From positions 1,685,407-1,749,406 of the forward strand of contig NZ_ATWF01000001.1 of NCBI RefSeq assembly GCF_000421105.1: 64,000 nt of DNA, in the 5' to 3' direction. The stretch is from Limisalsivibrio acetivorans. Lineage in GTDB: Bacteria > Chrysiogenota > Deferribacteres > Deferribacterales > Geovibrionaceae. Below, in pieces: positions 18,060 through 25,133 of the stretch. Each line of letters starts with the position of its first letter. Position 1 is the stretch's first letter. A model generated the notes under the pieces. The model ran no database searches. It was not told the DNA's origin and saw only the letters and a program-made list of their open reading frames with translations. The position numbers and the translations under genes were made by a program.

Positions 18060-18938
18060 ATGAGCAGTTGCGACAGCGGCTCTAGCTGCAATAGCTGCGG
18101 TTCTGCCAACTCATGCGATACGGATGAGAAGCAGCAGCACACCGATGAGATGATAAAGAAAAGACTCTCTCGGATCAAATACAAGATAATGGTAATGAGC
18201 GGAAAAGGTGGGGTAGGTAAATCCACCGTAAGTGTAAGCCTTGCGGCTATGCTTAACTCTCTAGGCTATAAGGTCGGCATCCTTGATGCGGACATCCACG
18301 GCCCCAACATCCCCAAGATGCTTGGTATTACAAAGAAAGGGGCCCAGAGCGATGAGGACGGCATACTCCCCTTCGAGCCCATCGAAGGCCTCAAGGTTAT
18401 GTCCGTCGGCTTTCTTATACAGAACGATGATGATGCCATCATATGGAGGGCCTCCCTCAAGCACAGCATGATCCAGCAGTTCATCAGCGATGTTTCATGG
18501 GGAGAGCTCGATTTTCTTATAGTAGACCTTCCCCCTGGTACGGGTGACGAGCCCCTCAGCACAGCCCACGTTATCGGCGATATCGACGGAGCTGTAATCG
18601 TAACCACACCCCAGGATGTGGCGTTGCTCGATTCGAGGAAGTCTGTTAACTTCAGTGCAAAGCTAAATATTCCCGTTTATGGTATAGTAGAGAATATGAG
18701 CGGCATGCTCTGCCCCCACTGCGGAGAGATTGTTAACGTATTCAAGACCGGAGGCGGCGAAAAGGCGGCTCTGGAGCTTGAGGTTCCCTTCCTCGGCAGA
18801 GTTCCCATGGATCCCGCTGTGGTGGAAAGGGGTGACGAGGGCAAGCCCTATGTTCTGGAGAACTCCGATTCGGAGGTCGCCAAGGCGCTCAAGAAGGTCG
18901 CCGAAGGCGTTCTGGATAGAACAATAAAAGCAGAGTAA
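18060..18938 (+). CDS. Mrp/NBP35-type iron-sulfur carrier ATPase
   Basis: A 292-residue P-loop ATPase of the Mrp/ApbC/NBP35 family, which carries and transfers Fe-S clusters. The Walker A deviant motif is [13 protein letters not shown], followed by [15 protein letters not shown] and [13 protein letters not shown]. The bridging-cluster CPHC motif ([11 protein letters not shown]) is near residue 220. The N-terminus carries Cys4, 9, 12 and 18 in a Ser/Gly-rich stretch. The last three have the C-x2-C-x5-C spacing seen in NBP35 N-terminal ferredoxin-like motifs. It has its own GGAGG site 77 bases after the permease and is followed by a strong terminator. Confidence 0.92.
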   Translation: MSSCDSGSSCNSCGSANSCDTDEKQQHTDEMIKKRLSRIKYKIMVMSGKGGVGKSTVSVSLAAMLNSLGYKVGILDADIHGPNIPKMLGITKKGAQSDEDGILPFEPIEGLKVMSVGFLIQNDDDAIIWRASLKHSMIQQFISDVSWGELDFLIVDLPPGTGDEPLSTAHVIGDIDGAVIVTTPQDVALLDSRKSVNFSAKLNIPVYGIVENMSGMLCPHCGEIVNVFKTGGGEKAALELEVPFLGRVPMDPAVVERGDEGKPYVLENSDSEVAKALKKVAEGVLDRTIKAE

Positions 18939-18944
18939 TAAACG

Positions 18945-18971
18945 GGGGAGCTAAAAAGGCTCCCCTTTTTT
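18945..18971 (+). terminator. Rho-independent terminator after Mrp gene
   Basis: Perfect 7-base stem GGGGAGC / GCTCCCC with a TAAAAAG loop followed by six T residues, right after the Mrp stop and 16 bases before the glgA start. Confidence 0.9.
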
Positions 18972-18986
18972 ATAGGAGCGGAATCT

Positions 18987-20426
18987 ATGAAGATACTATT
19001 TCTGAGCAGCGAGATCGCACCCTTCGCAAAAACCGGCGGACTTGCCGATGTCAGCTCATCTCTCCCCAAGGCGCTGGCCGAAAAAGGTGAAACTGTGAAA
19101 GCGGTTATGCCTCTATACAGCTCTATAGACAGGGATAAGCACAAGATTGAGCCCTTTATGGAGAGCGCATGTGTTCATATGGGTAACTGCGAGGAATGGT
19201 ACAGCGTCCACAAGACTGAGGCGGACGGTGTTGAATTCTACTTCATAGAGTTTTCGAAATATTTCAACAGACCAGGCATCTACCACACACCCGCTGGCGA
19301 ATACCCAGACAACGCATACCGTTTTGCATTCTTCACAAGGGCTGCGCTCCAGCTGAGCCGGGATCTGAACTTCATCCCCGATATCGTCCACGCAAACGAC
19401 TGGCAAACGGCACTCGCACCCTATTACGTCCGTTTCGACGATGCCTTCTCCTTTGATGGTGCAGGCTCGGTCCTCACCATCCACAACATTGGCTACCAGG
19501 GGAAGTTCGGCGCAGACGTCATGGAGTATGCCGCCATAAAGCCTGAGCATTTCTACCACGAATACTTCGAGGATTTCGGCGGCTTAAACTTTCTGAAAGG
19601 CGGACTCGCAAGTGCCGGAAAAATAACCACCGTCAGCCCCACCTACGCAAGGGAGATTCAGGGGCCTATTGGAGGTAGCGGGCTCCATCTCCTTCTCGAA
19701 TATAGGAGATACGATCTCCACGGCATCCTCAACGGCATTGATACAGACGTATGGAACCCCGCAAAGGATACGTACATCCCCAAAAACTACTCAGCAGAAA
19801 CCATAGACGACAAGATCCACAGCAAGCGTGAACTGCAGAAGCGATTCCATCTGGAGGAAAAGGACAACACCGCCCTATTCGGATTTGTGGGGAGATTCGC
19901 CGCCCAAAAGGGGCTCGACCTGCTAGGCGGAGCCATCGAGGATGTTCTTCGTGATATGGAGGTGCAGTTTGTGGTCGTGGGTAGCGGAGATTCTGAGATG
20001 GAGAGGCACTTCGGCTCACTCTCCGAAAACCATCCGTGGCGTGCCGGAAGCTATATAGGCTACAGCGAAGAACTCGCCCACCTTGTGGAGGCCGGCGCAG
20101 ACTTCTTTGTCATGCCCTCCCACTATGAGCCTTGCGGGCTTAACCAGATGTACAGCCTGAACTATGGAACGATACCCGTTGTACGCAACACAGGGGGGCT
20201 TGCGGATACGGTAGTAAACTACAACGAGACGGACGGCTCAGGAACAGGCTTCAAGTTCAACAATATCGACACAAGAGCACTCTACGACACGATCGGCTGG
20301 GCTGTGAGCACGTACTACGACCGGCCGGATCATATCAAGAAAATGCAGATAGCGGGCATGGAGCAGGATTTCAGCTGGGACAGATCCGCCGAGGAATACC
20401 TCAGACTCTACAGGATGCTGAGCTAG
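18987..20426 (+). CDS. glgA: Glycogen synthase (ADP-glucose type)
   Basis: A 479-residue GT5 glycosyltransferase that elongates alpha-1,4-glucan using ADP-glucose. The N-terminal domain begins MKILFLSSEIAPFAKTGGLADV, with the KTGGL substrate loop. HANDWQTALAPYY, TIHNIGYQG, GLASAGKITTVSPTYA, GFVGRFAAQKG and PSHYEPCGLNQMYSL complete the family signature. Length is standard. No other glycogen genes are adjacent. The ribosome-binding site is TAGGAG. Its TAG stop shares four bases (CTAG) with the stop of the convergent arsC. Confidence 0.97.
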   Translation: MKILFLSSEIAPFAKTGGLADVSSSLPKALAEKGETVKAVMPLYSSIDRDKHKIEPFMESACVHMGNCEEWYSVHKTEADGVEFYFIEFSKYFNRPGIYHTPAGEYPDNAYRFAFFTRAALQLSRDLNFIPDIVHANDWQTALAPYYVRFDDAFSFDGAGSVLTIHNIGYQGKFGADVMEYAAIKPEHFYHEYFEDFGGLNFLKGGLASAGKITTVSPTYAREIQGPIGGSGLHLLLEYRRYDLHGILNGIDTDVWNPAKDTYIPKNYSAETIDDKIHSKRELQKRFHLEEKDNTALFGFVGRFAAQKGLDLLGGAIEDVLRDMEVQFVVVGSGDSEMERHFGSLSENHPWRAGSYIGYSEELAHLVEAGADFFVMPSHYEPCGLNQMYSLNYGTIPVVRNTGGLADTVVNYNETDGSGTGFKFNNIDTRALYDTIGWAVSTYYDRPDHIKKMQIAGMEQDFSWDRSAEEYLRLYRMLS

Positions 20427-20848
20427 GCCTGCACACGTCCCAAAAATTCCCTCACCTTCTCCTCAATGGCGTCTCTGATGTTACGTGTGAAGGTGAGCTT
20501 CTCCTCTTCAATGCCACCGAAGGACGAGGGGTCCTTGAATCCCCAATGCTCCTTCTCTCCCCCTCCGGGAAAAACTGGACAGGTCTCTGCAGAGGCCTCA
20601 TCGCATACGGTGACGACATAGTCATACTCTCGCCCCTCTTTCAGAAAATCCTGAACGGAGTCGCAGGAGTTCTTTGAAATATCGATTTCCTTCTCCTTCA
20701 TAACCTTAACAACGTAGGGATTCATCTTCCCCGGTTCGAGCCCCGCACTTTCAGCCCTAAGGCTTCCGTCTGAATATTCATTAACAAAGGCTTCCGCCAT
20801 CTGGCTTCTTGCCGAGTTATGAATACACACAAATAACACTTTCTTCAC
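20423..20848 (-). CDS. arsC: Arsenate reductase, thioredoxin-coupled (LMW-PTP fold)
   Basis: A 141-residue ArsC of the low-molecular-weight phosphatase fold that reduces arsenate to arsenite in the cytoplasm. The nucleophile loop is FVCIHNSARSQMAEAF (C-x5-R-S). The relay cysteines appear in VTVCDEASAETCPVFPG, spaced as in thioredoxin-dependent enzymes. Length is slightly more than the usual 130-139. It faces away from an ArsR gene 329 bases upstream, the likely regulator. No arsenite pump (ArsB/Acr3) is in the window. Confidence 0.95.
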   Translation of the reverse strand: MKKVLFVCIHNSARSQMAEAFVNEYSDGSLRAESAGLEPGKMNPYVVKVMKEKEIDISKNSCDSVQDFLKEGREYDYVVTVCDEASAETCPVFPGGGEKEHWGFKDPSSFGGIEEEKLTFTRNIRDAIEEKVREFLGRVQA

Positions 20849-21177
20849 AATTTCTCCTTATCGGGCTTGTCAATAGATTCACCCTGAACCTTAACAGATC
20901 ATTGAATGCCCGCAACTCAAAATCATGCATTTAGATGAACATCTGTCATAAACAGTTATCACTTCGGACCTATTCTGTTCAGAGGTCTTTGTTAAAACCT
21001 AACTTTTCATCATCTTTGTAAAAAGCTACTTAAATATATCGACAAAACGCCTACTTTCTGACATTCTATTGCTGATATAGTATATCGTATATTTATACTC
21101 TACCATCGTAAAGTATATTTTATTAACCGTCACTTTACTTGCAGGAGTATAGAATACTTTTAATTTTGGAGGCGGGT
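20849..21177 (+). other. Divergent arsC-arsR intergenic region
   Basis: This stretch of 329 bases holds no credible gene. It becomes strongly AT-rich toward the arsR side. A weak promoter-like pair TTGCTG (21069-21074) and TATACT (21094-21099) has an over-long 19-base spacer. The alternating TATA/ATAT sequence there (about 21076-21098) could be an ArsR operator, but I see no clean inverted repeat. Nothing else stands out. Confidence 0.35.
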
Positions 21178-21516
21178 TTGAAACAGACCGTTGAAATTAT
21201 TAAAGCTCTTGCCGATGAAAACAGAGCAAGAATCGCCATGATGCTGCGTGTTCGCCCTATGTGTGTATGCGAGATTGACGCTATCCTTGATATCGCTCTA
21301 TCGACCATTTCATCCCATCTTAAGGTCATGAAAAGTGCAGGAATCATTAAGGATAAAAAGGACGGGCGCTGGGTTGTATATTCTTCCTGCGAGGAGACAC
21401 TCCTAGTTAACGATATCCTTGATACCATTGAGAAGCATCTTGAGAATGACGAAACTTTCCTGAACGACCGCAAGAAGGTTAATGAAGTGTCAAAGGACGT
21501 ATGCTTTAAAAACTGA
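21178..21516 (+). CDS. arsR: ArsR-family transcriptional repressor
   Basis: A 112-residue winged-helix regulator with an ArsR-type inducer site MCVCEID in the DNA-binding region and recognition helix ALSTISSHLKVMKSAG. This Cys-x-Cys motif is the arsenite/antimonite site of classical ArsR proteins. The chosen start is TTG 21178, placed 5 bases after GGAGG (21168-21172); an upstream TTG at 21139 is in frame but without a good site. Divergence from arsC supports arsenic control. The last 11 bases overlap the convergent next gene. Confidence 0.85.
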   Translation: MKQTVEIIKALADENRARIAMMLRVRPMCVCEIDAILDIALSTISSHLKVMKSAGIIKDKKDGRWVVYSSCEETLLVNDILDTIEKHLENDETFLNDRKKVNEVSKDVCFKN

Positions 21517-21991
21517 CATTATCGGCCATCCCCTGCCAGTCAAACATTGAGGCTGTATCCTCTGCTTCTCCCTCACCCAGGCCGCTAAACTCAAAGGTGG
21601 CAATCCTTGAAACACCACCGCCACTATAGTTGCGCATCAAGGGCACAACAATATAACCCGCTTTTGCAGATGGATTTATTGTCTTGTATACAGAGAAACC
21701 TTCGATAGTCCCCACAGATGTTACATTATCAGCACCATCCTCCTGCACAGCTTTCCACACAGCCGCACTCCCATCCATAACCATAACACGGAGCCTGGAT
21801 GATCTCTTCATGTAGTCTCTTGAAGCTGTAACTATCCTCTCACCCTCAGGAAGCTCTATAACTCCACCCTGTGCATCGGCAGCCATCCAGCCTTCTATAT
21901 CTATGAGGTATGGAAAGAATCTCGTAAAATCCGAAGCGTATACGGATACTGCCACGGCAAGTGTGATAACTATACAGAAAAGTTTTTTCAA
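21506..21991 (-). CDS. Small secreted protein of unknown function
   Basis: A 161-residue protein with a clear signal peptide (MKKLFCIVITLAVAVSVYAS, cleavage near YAS-DF). The mature part is beta-rich, mildly acidic, and ends FDWQGMADNVSF. There are no Cys residues after the signal peptide and no recognised domain. It is likely periplasmic. The phrase IEGWMAADAQGG and a C-terminal FEFSGLGEGEAED segment may help a homology search. Nothing shows which pathway it serves. Confidence 0.65.
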   Translation of the reverse strand: MKKLFCIVITLAVAVSVYASDFTRFFPYLIDIEGWMAADAQGGVIELPEGERIVTASRDYMKRSSRLRVMVMDGSAAVWKAVQEDGADNVTSVGTIEGFSVYKTINPSAKAGYIVVPLMRNYSGGGVSRIATFEFSGLGEGEAEDTASMFDWQGMADNVSF

Positions 21992-22016
21992 TTAGCCCCC
22001 CTCTCTCAGGAAAACC

Positions 22017-22298
22017 TCAAGAATGCCTTGGGTTTTCGTGGACGATTCTGGCACCGTTGGTTAGCTGGCGGTAGATCTCCTCATCGCTGACCTTGTCCCT
22101 GGCCAAATCCACACTCTCCTCATATACCTGATAAACAGGCTTCAGGTTGTTCAGGGCGATGGCGACAATATCAAGAACACAGTTACCGCATGTGCAGAGG
22201 TGTGGATTTCTCTCAAGGAAGAAGGGGAGCATGTCCCACACCCTTTTTTCGTTTATGTTGCGGATCGCCTCGACGTCATAGTAGTTGATTTTGCTCAT
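22017..22298 (-). CDS. ComFB-like protein
   Basis: A 93-residue soluble protein matching the late-competence ComFB pattern: CTCGNCVLDIVAIALNNLKP followed by VYQVYEES. It contains three Cys in the C-x-C-x2-C region that likely bind metal. ATG 22298 (MSKINYYDVEAI) has a GGGG site; the frame stays open to 22433 but that part spans the divergent gpsA leader. In cyanobacteria ComFB proteins bind cyclic dinucleotides. A link to the c-di-GMP enzymes or to comEC here is only inference. Confidence 0.75.
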   Translation of the reverse strand: MSKINYYDVEAIRNINEKRVWDMLPFFLERNPHLCTCGNCVLDIVAIALNNLKPVYQVYEESVDLARDKVSDEEIYRQLTNGARIVHENPRHS

Positions 22299-22334
22299 AA
22301 TTCCCCTTACTATTCGGTAGTTAATACTCCGCTG

Positions 22335-22353
22335 ATGCCTCCCTTTGAGGCAT
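22335..22353. repeat. Inverted repeat in comFB-gpsA divergent region
   Basis: Perfect 7-base arms ATGCCTC / GAGGCAT with a 5-base centre. A TATAAT lies just downstream (22359-22364) and could be the gpsA -10 box, without a recognisable -35. An operator is possible but unproven. Confidence 0.4.
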
Positions 22354-22389
22354 GGCGCTATAATAAGATATATCACCCGGAGATCAGCC

Positions 22390-23376
22390 ATGCAAGATAA
22401 AATAGCCGTAATAGGCGCCGGGAGCTGGGGCACCGCACTCGCCTCCCAGCTCGGTTCAAACGGATATGAAGTAACTATCTACAGCCTTGAGCAGGAGGTT
22501 GCAGACTGCATAAATGAGAAGCACGAAAACTGCCTATTCCTCCCCGGAAACAGGCTCCCCGATACTGTAAGCGGCGACACATTCAACAATATCAGCAAAA
22601 TCGACACAGACAGCATTCTCTGGGCAGTTCCCACTCAGTTCTCAAGAATGCTCGCCATGGAGAATGCAGAAGTTCTCAAAGGGAAACATATAATCATCGC
22701 CACAAAGGGAATCGAGATATCAACGGGGAAGCTCGTTGTAACCATGCTGGAAGAGGCCGCCGAGGCGGACTACAGCATACTTTCAGGACCCTCCTTTGCA
22801 AAGGAGGTAGCCGCCGGAAAGCCAACGGCTGTGAGCATTGCAAATCCAGACAAAGAAATGGCAAAGCGCTGGCAGGAGGCACTCTCCACACCGGCATTCA
22901 GATGCTACTACACCGACGACGTCATTGGAGTTGAAACAGGCGGAGCAATGAAAAACGTTATCGCACTCGCTGCCGGAGCATCGGACGGACTCGGCTTCGG
23001 GCATAACGCAAGGGCCGGCATCATTACACGTGGACTGGCAGAGATAGCAAGACTCGGCGTCGCACTCGGCGGCAAGGCGGAAACCTTCATGGGCCTCTCC
23101 GGCATGGGGGACCTGGTGCTCACATGTACAGGGGATCTCAGCCGTAACCGTCAGGTGGGCCTGAAGCTCGCCGAAGGGCACACCATCGACGATATCACCG
23201 GGAAAATGAATATGGTGGCAGAAGGGGTCTACACCGCCAAAGCGGCCTATGAAATGTCCATTAAACACGGGATCGAAATGCCCATAACCAACGAAGTCTA
23301 TCAGGTTATCTATGAAGGGAAAAATCCCAAAGACTCCGTTATGGCACTCATGGAGCGCCCGCTCAGGGAAGAGTAA
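22390..23376 (+). CDS. gpsA: Glycerol-3-phosphate dehydrogenase [NAD(P)+]
   Basis: A 328-residue cytoplasmic enzyme that makes sn-glycerol-3-phosphate from dihydroxyacetone phosphate for phospholipid synthesis. It has an N-terminal Rossmann motif VIGAGSWGTALASQLG, the catalytic Lys region GGAMKNVIALAAG, and GLSGMGDLVLTCTGDLSRNR. ATG 22390 is preceded by CCGGAG; an upstream in-frame ATG at 22345 would add 15 residues before the Rossmann fold and is rejected. Standard length. The gene is followed directly by a repeat array. Confidence 0.97.
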   Translation: MQDKIAVIGAGSWGTALASQLGSNGYEVTIYSLEQEVADCINEKHENCLFLPGNRLPDTVSGDTFNNISKIDTDSILWAVPTQFSRMLAMENAEVLKGKHIIIATKGIEISTGKLVVTMLEEAAEADYSILSGPSFAKEVAAGKPTAVSIANPDKEMAKRWQEALSTPAFRCYYTDDVIGVETGGAMKNVIALAAGASDGLGFGHNARAGIITRGLAEIARLGVALGGKAETFMGLSGMGDLVLTCTGDLSRNRQVGLKLAEGHTIDDITGKMNMVAEGVYTAKAAYEMSIKHGIEMPITNEVYQVIYEGKNPKDSVMALMERPLREE

Positions 23377-23412
23377 TTTTAATATAGACGCAGGGAGCTT
23401 AGCTTTACCATC

Positions 23413-23666
23413 ATTTTATCTATGGAATTTACCATCCATGGAAATTCCATTGTTGTTCGGGCAAAGAAACTTTGCCCTCTCGTACTTTCGGCTACATAAA
23501 TTGAATACAATTCAATTTAGTTTTGCCTTCAGGGCTGTCTTTATTTTATCTATGGAATTTCCCATCCATGGAAATTCCATCGTTGTTCGGGCAGGGAAAC
23601 CCTGCCCTCTCGTACTTTCGGCTACATAAATTGAATACAATTCAATTTAGTTTCGCCTTCAGGGCT
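23413..23666. repeat. Direct repeat of two 124-base stem-loop units
   Basis: Two copies (23413-23536 and 23543-23666; period 130) differ at only 7 of 124 positions. Each copy has three stem-loops. First, ATGGAATTT / AAATTCCAT encloses CCAT-CC-ATGG. Second is an 8-base stem with an AAA loop (23459-23477; 23589-23607). Third, TAAATTGAAT / ATTCAATTTA has an ACA loop (23497-23519; 23627-23649). In the second stem copy 1 reads GGGCAAAG/CTTTGCCC and copy 2 GGGCAGGG/CCCTGCCC, so two base pairs changed together. Both strands are partly open, but no start or site supports a gene. A REP- or MITE-like element is the best guess. Confidence 0.9.
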
Positions 23667-23729
23667 TCCATCCATGGAAGCCTGTTGCGTATCAACCTCA
23701 CCATGGAAGCCTGTTGCGTATCAACCTCA
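23663..23729. repeat. Palindrome and perfect 29-base tandem repeat
   Basis: GGCTTCCAT / ATGGAAGCC, with a 2-base centre, forms a perfect hairpin (23663-23682). It overlaps two identical 29-base units, 23672-23700 and 23701-23729, each starting CCATGGAAGCC and ending CAACCTCA. The CCATCCATGG core also occurs in both upstream 124-base units (23432, 23562), and its complement partly recurs near 23754. The stretch 23730-23806 shows nothing further. The array extends the non-coding gap between gpsA and ilvE to 474 bases. Confidence 0.85.
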
Positions 23730-23806
23730 AAGGTGTGATTAGCATAAGATTTCATGGATGGAAAATTATTCAGATAGATAAAGATAAAGGAGTTTTTGAG
23801 GGGTTG

Positions 23807-23843
23807 TTAAGGGGAACTTTGTTCCCTAAAAAGTTCCCCTTAA
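23807..23843. terminator. Long hairpin terminator between repeat array and ilvE
   Basis: Perfect 14-base arms TTAAGGGGAACTTT / AAAGTTCCCCTTAA with a 9-base loop. It lies 8 bases past the ilvE stop on the minus strand, with a short T-rich run (GTCTTTT) on the plus side. It probably ends ilvE and perhaps also transcription from gpsA. Confidence 0.75.
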
Positions 23844-23850
23844 GTCTTTT

Positions 23851-24951
23851 CTATAAATCGTAGACGAATCGCCTGTCGACCTTGCGGAGCCAGTTGAGGC
23901 TGTCCTCACGGAGCCCTCTCTGGATACCCGTGTAGGCATCGTAGATCTTCCGGCTTACGGGACCAATCTGTCCATCTCCGACTGTGATCTCACGTCCGTC
24001 TTCGAAGAGGTATGTTCCGACCGCAGAGATAACGGCCGCAGTTCCAAAGCCGCCGGCCTCGACAATATCTCCGTTCTCCACGCCTTTGATGAAGTCATCT
24101 ATCCTGACCTTCTCCTGCACAACCTTGATCCCCAGTTCGGGTGCAAGCTCCATAACGCTTTCAGAGGTAATTGAGCGGAGGATCGTATCGGTGAATTCGG
24201 GGATAACGACCGTTCCATCCTTCATAACGTGGAAGTGGTTCATGGCGCCGCATTCCTCGATATAGGTATTTGTGGTATCGAGGTAAAGCACCTGATTGGC
24301 ACCCTTGCTGTAGGCGTATTCTCCTGCACGCATGGACGCGGCATAGTTTCCGCCTGTTTTGGATGCACCTGTTCCACCGGGGGCGGCTCTGTGGAAACGG
24401 TCTGTGATAAGGAGCTTCACAGGCTCGCTGAATCCTTTGGGATAATAAGGACCGCTGGGTGAGAGTATCACCGAGAATATATACGAATCGCTGGGTTTAA
24501 CGCCGAGCATATCCTGTGTTCCGAAAACAAAGGGGCGGATATACATTGATGCGCCGTCCTGAACGGGACACCAGAGCCTATCCACATCAATAAGAGCCTC
24601 AACCGCTTCCATCTGCATCTCCACAGGTATCTCGGGCATACACACCACTGCGGAGGAGCGGTTCATCCTCTGGGCATTCTTTTCGAAGCGGCACGTGTAT
24701 ATCTCGCCGTCATCATGGAGGAATGCCTTCGCACCCTCAAAGACTTCCTGGGAGTAATGAAGGACAATCGCACCGGGAGCAATGGAAAAATTCTGGTAGG
24801 GCACTATGCGAGCATCCTGCCACTCACCACCCTTATACTCTGCGATGAACATATGATCCGTCCTGAGCTGGCCGAAACTCAAAGGACCCTCGGGAACGAA
24901 CTGCTCCGTTCTCCTTTCCGATTCATTCTTGAGGTTTAGTGATATCTCCAT
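23851..24951 (-). CDS. ilvE: Branched-chain amino acid aminotransferase
   Basis: A 366-residue fold-type IV PLP transaminase of the longer (eukaryote-like, ilvE2) branch that interconverts Val, Leu and Ile with their keto acids. Visible landmarks are VLHYSQEVFEGAKAF, the PLP lysine in GASKTGGNYAAS, EECGAMNHFHV, and EAGGFGTAAVISAVG. Length is normal for this branch. It stands alone between a terminator and the polA promoter region. The 2-oxoacid:ferredoxin oxidoreductase at 38.7-41.3 kb could consume its keto-acid products if it is a VOR; this is inference. Confidence 0.95.
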   Translation of the reverse strand: MEISLNLKNESERRTEQFVPEGPLSFGQLRTDHMFIAEYKGGEWQDARIVPYQNFSIAPGAIVLHYSQEVFEGAKAFLHDDGEIYTCRFEKNAQRMNRSSAVVCMPEIPVEMQMEAVEALIDVDRLWCPVQDGASMYIRPFVFGTQDMLGVKPSDSYIFSVILSPSGPYYPKGFSEPVKLLITDRFHRAAPGGTGASKTGGNYAASMRAGEYAYSKGANQVLYLDTTNTYIEECGAMNHFHVMKDGTVVIPEFTDTILRSITSESVMELAPELGIKVVQEKVRIDDFIKGVENGDIVEAGGFGTAAVISAVGTYLFEDGREITVGDGQIGPVSRKIYDAYTGIQRGLREDSLNWLRKVDRRFVYDL

Positions 24952-25133
24952 AAACTACTCCGATATGATTAGTATTAAGCCTACCGCCTCTTGCGGTTTA
25001 AAGCTCCCTTAACTTACTATAGTCTAATTAAACTCAGCTAGAATGTCAATAGCATAAAACCCTGTTTAATTTAAAGCCGTATACAAATCAAGTGATATAT
25101 TTTACAATACTGCCAAAAAGCAGGTATTTTTTT

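Noticed and set aside
21076-21098. Alternating TATA/ATAT run as ArsR operator
   Set aside because: AT-rich and suggestive, but with no clean inverted repeat; kept only as a weak note in the intergenic entry.
23672-23729. Possible CRISPR repeats
   Set aside because: The two 29-base units abut directly with no spacer, and no cas genes are nearby.
23312-23738. Two overlapping ORFs across the repeat array
   Set aside because: They are open only because the repeats are palindromic and period 130 keeps similar frames; the translations repeat each other and have no support.
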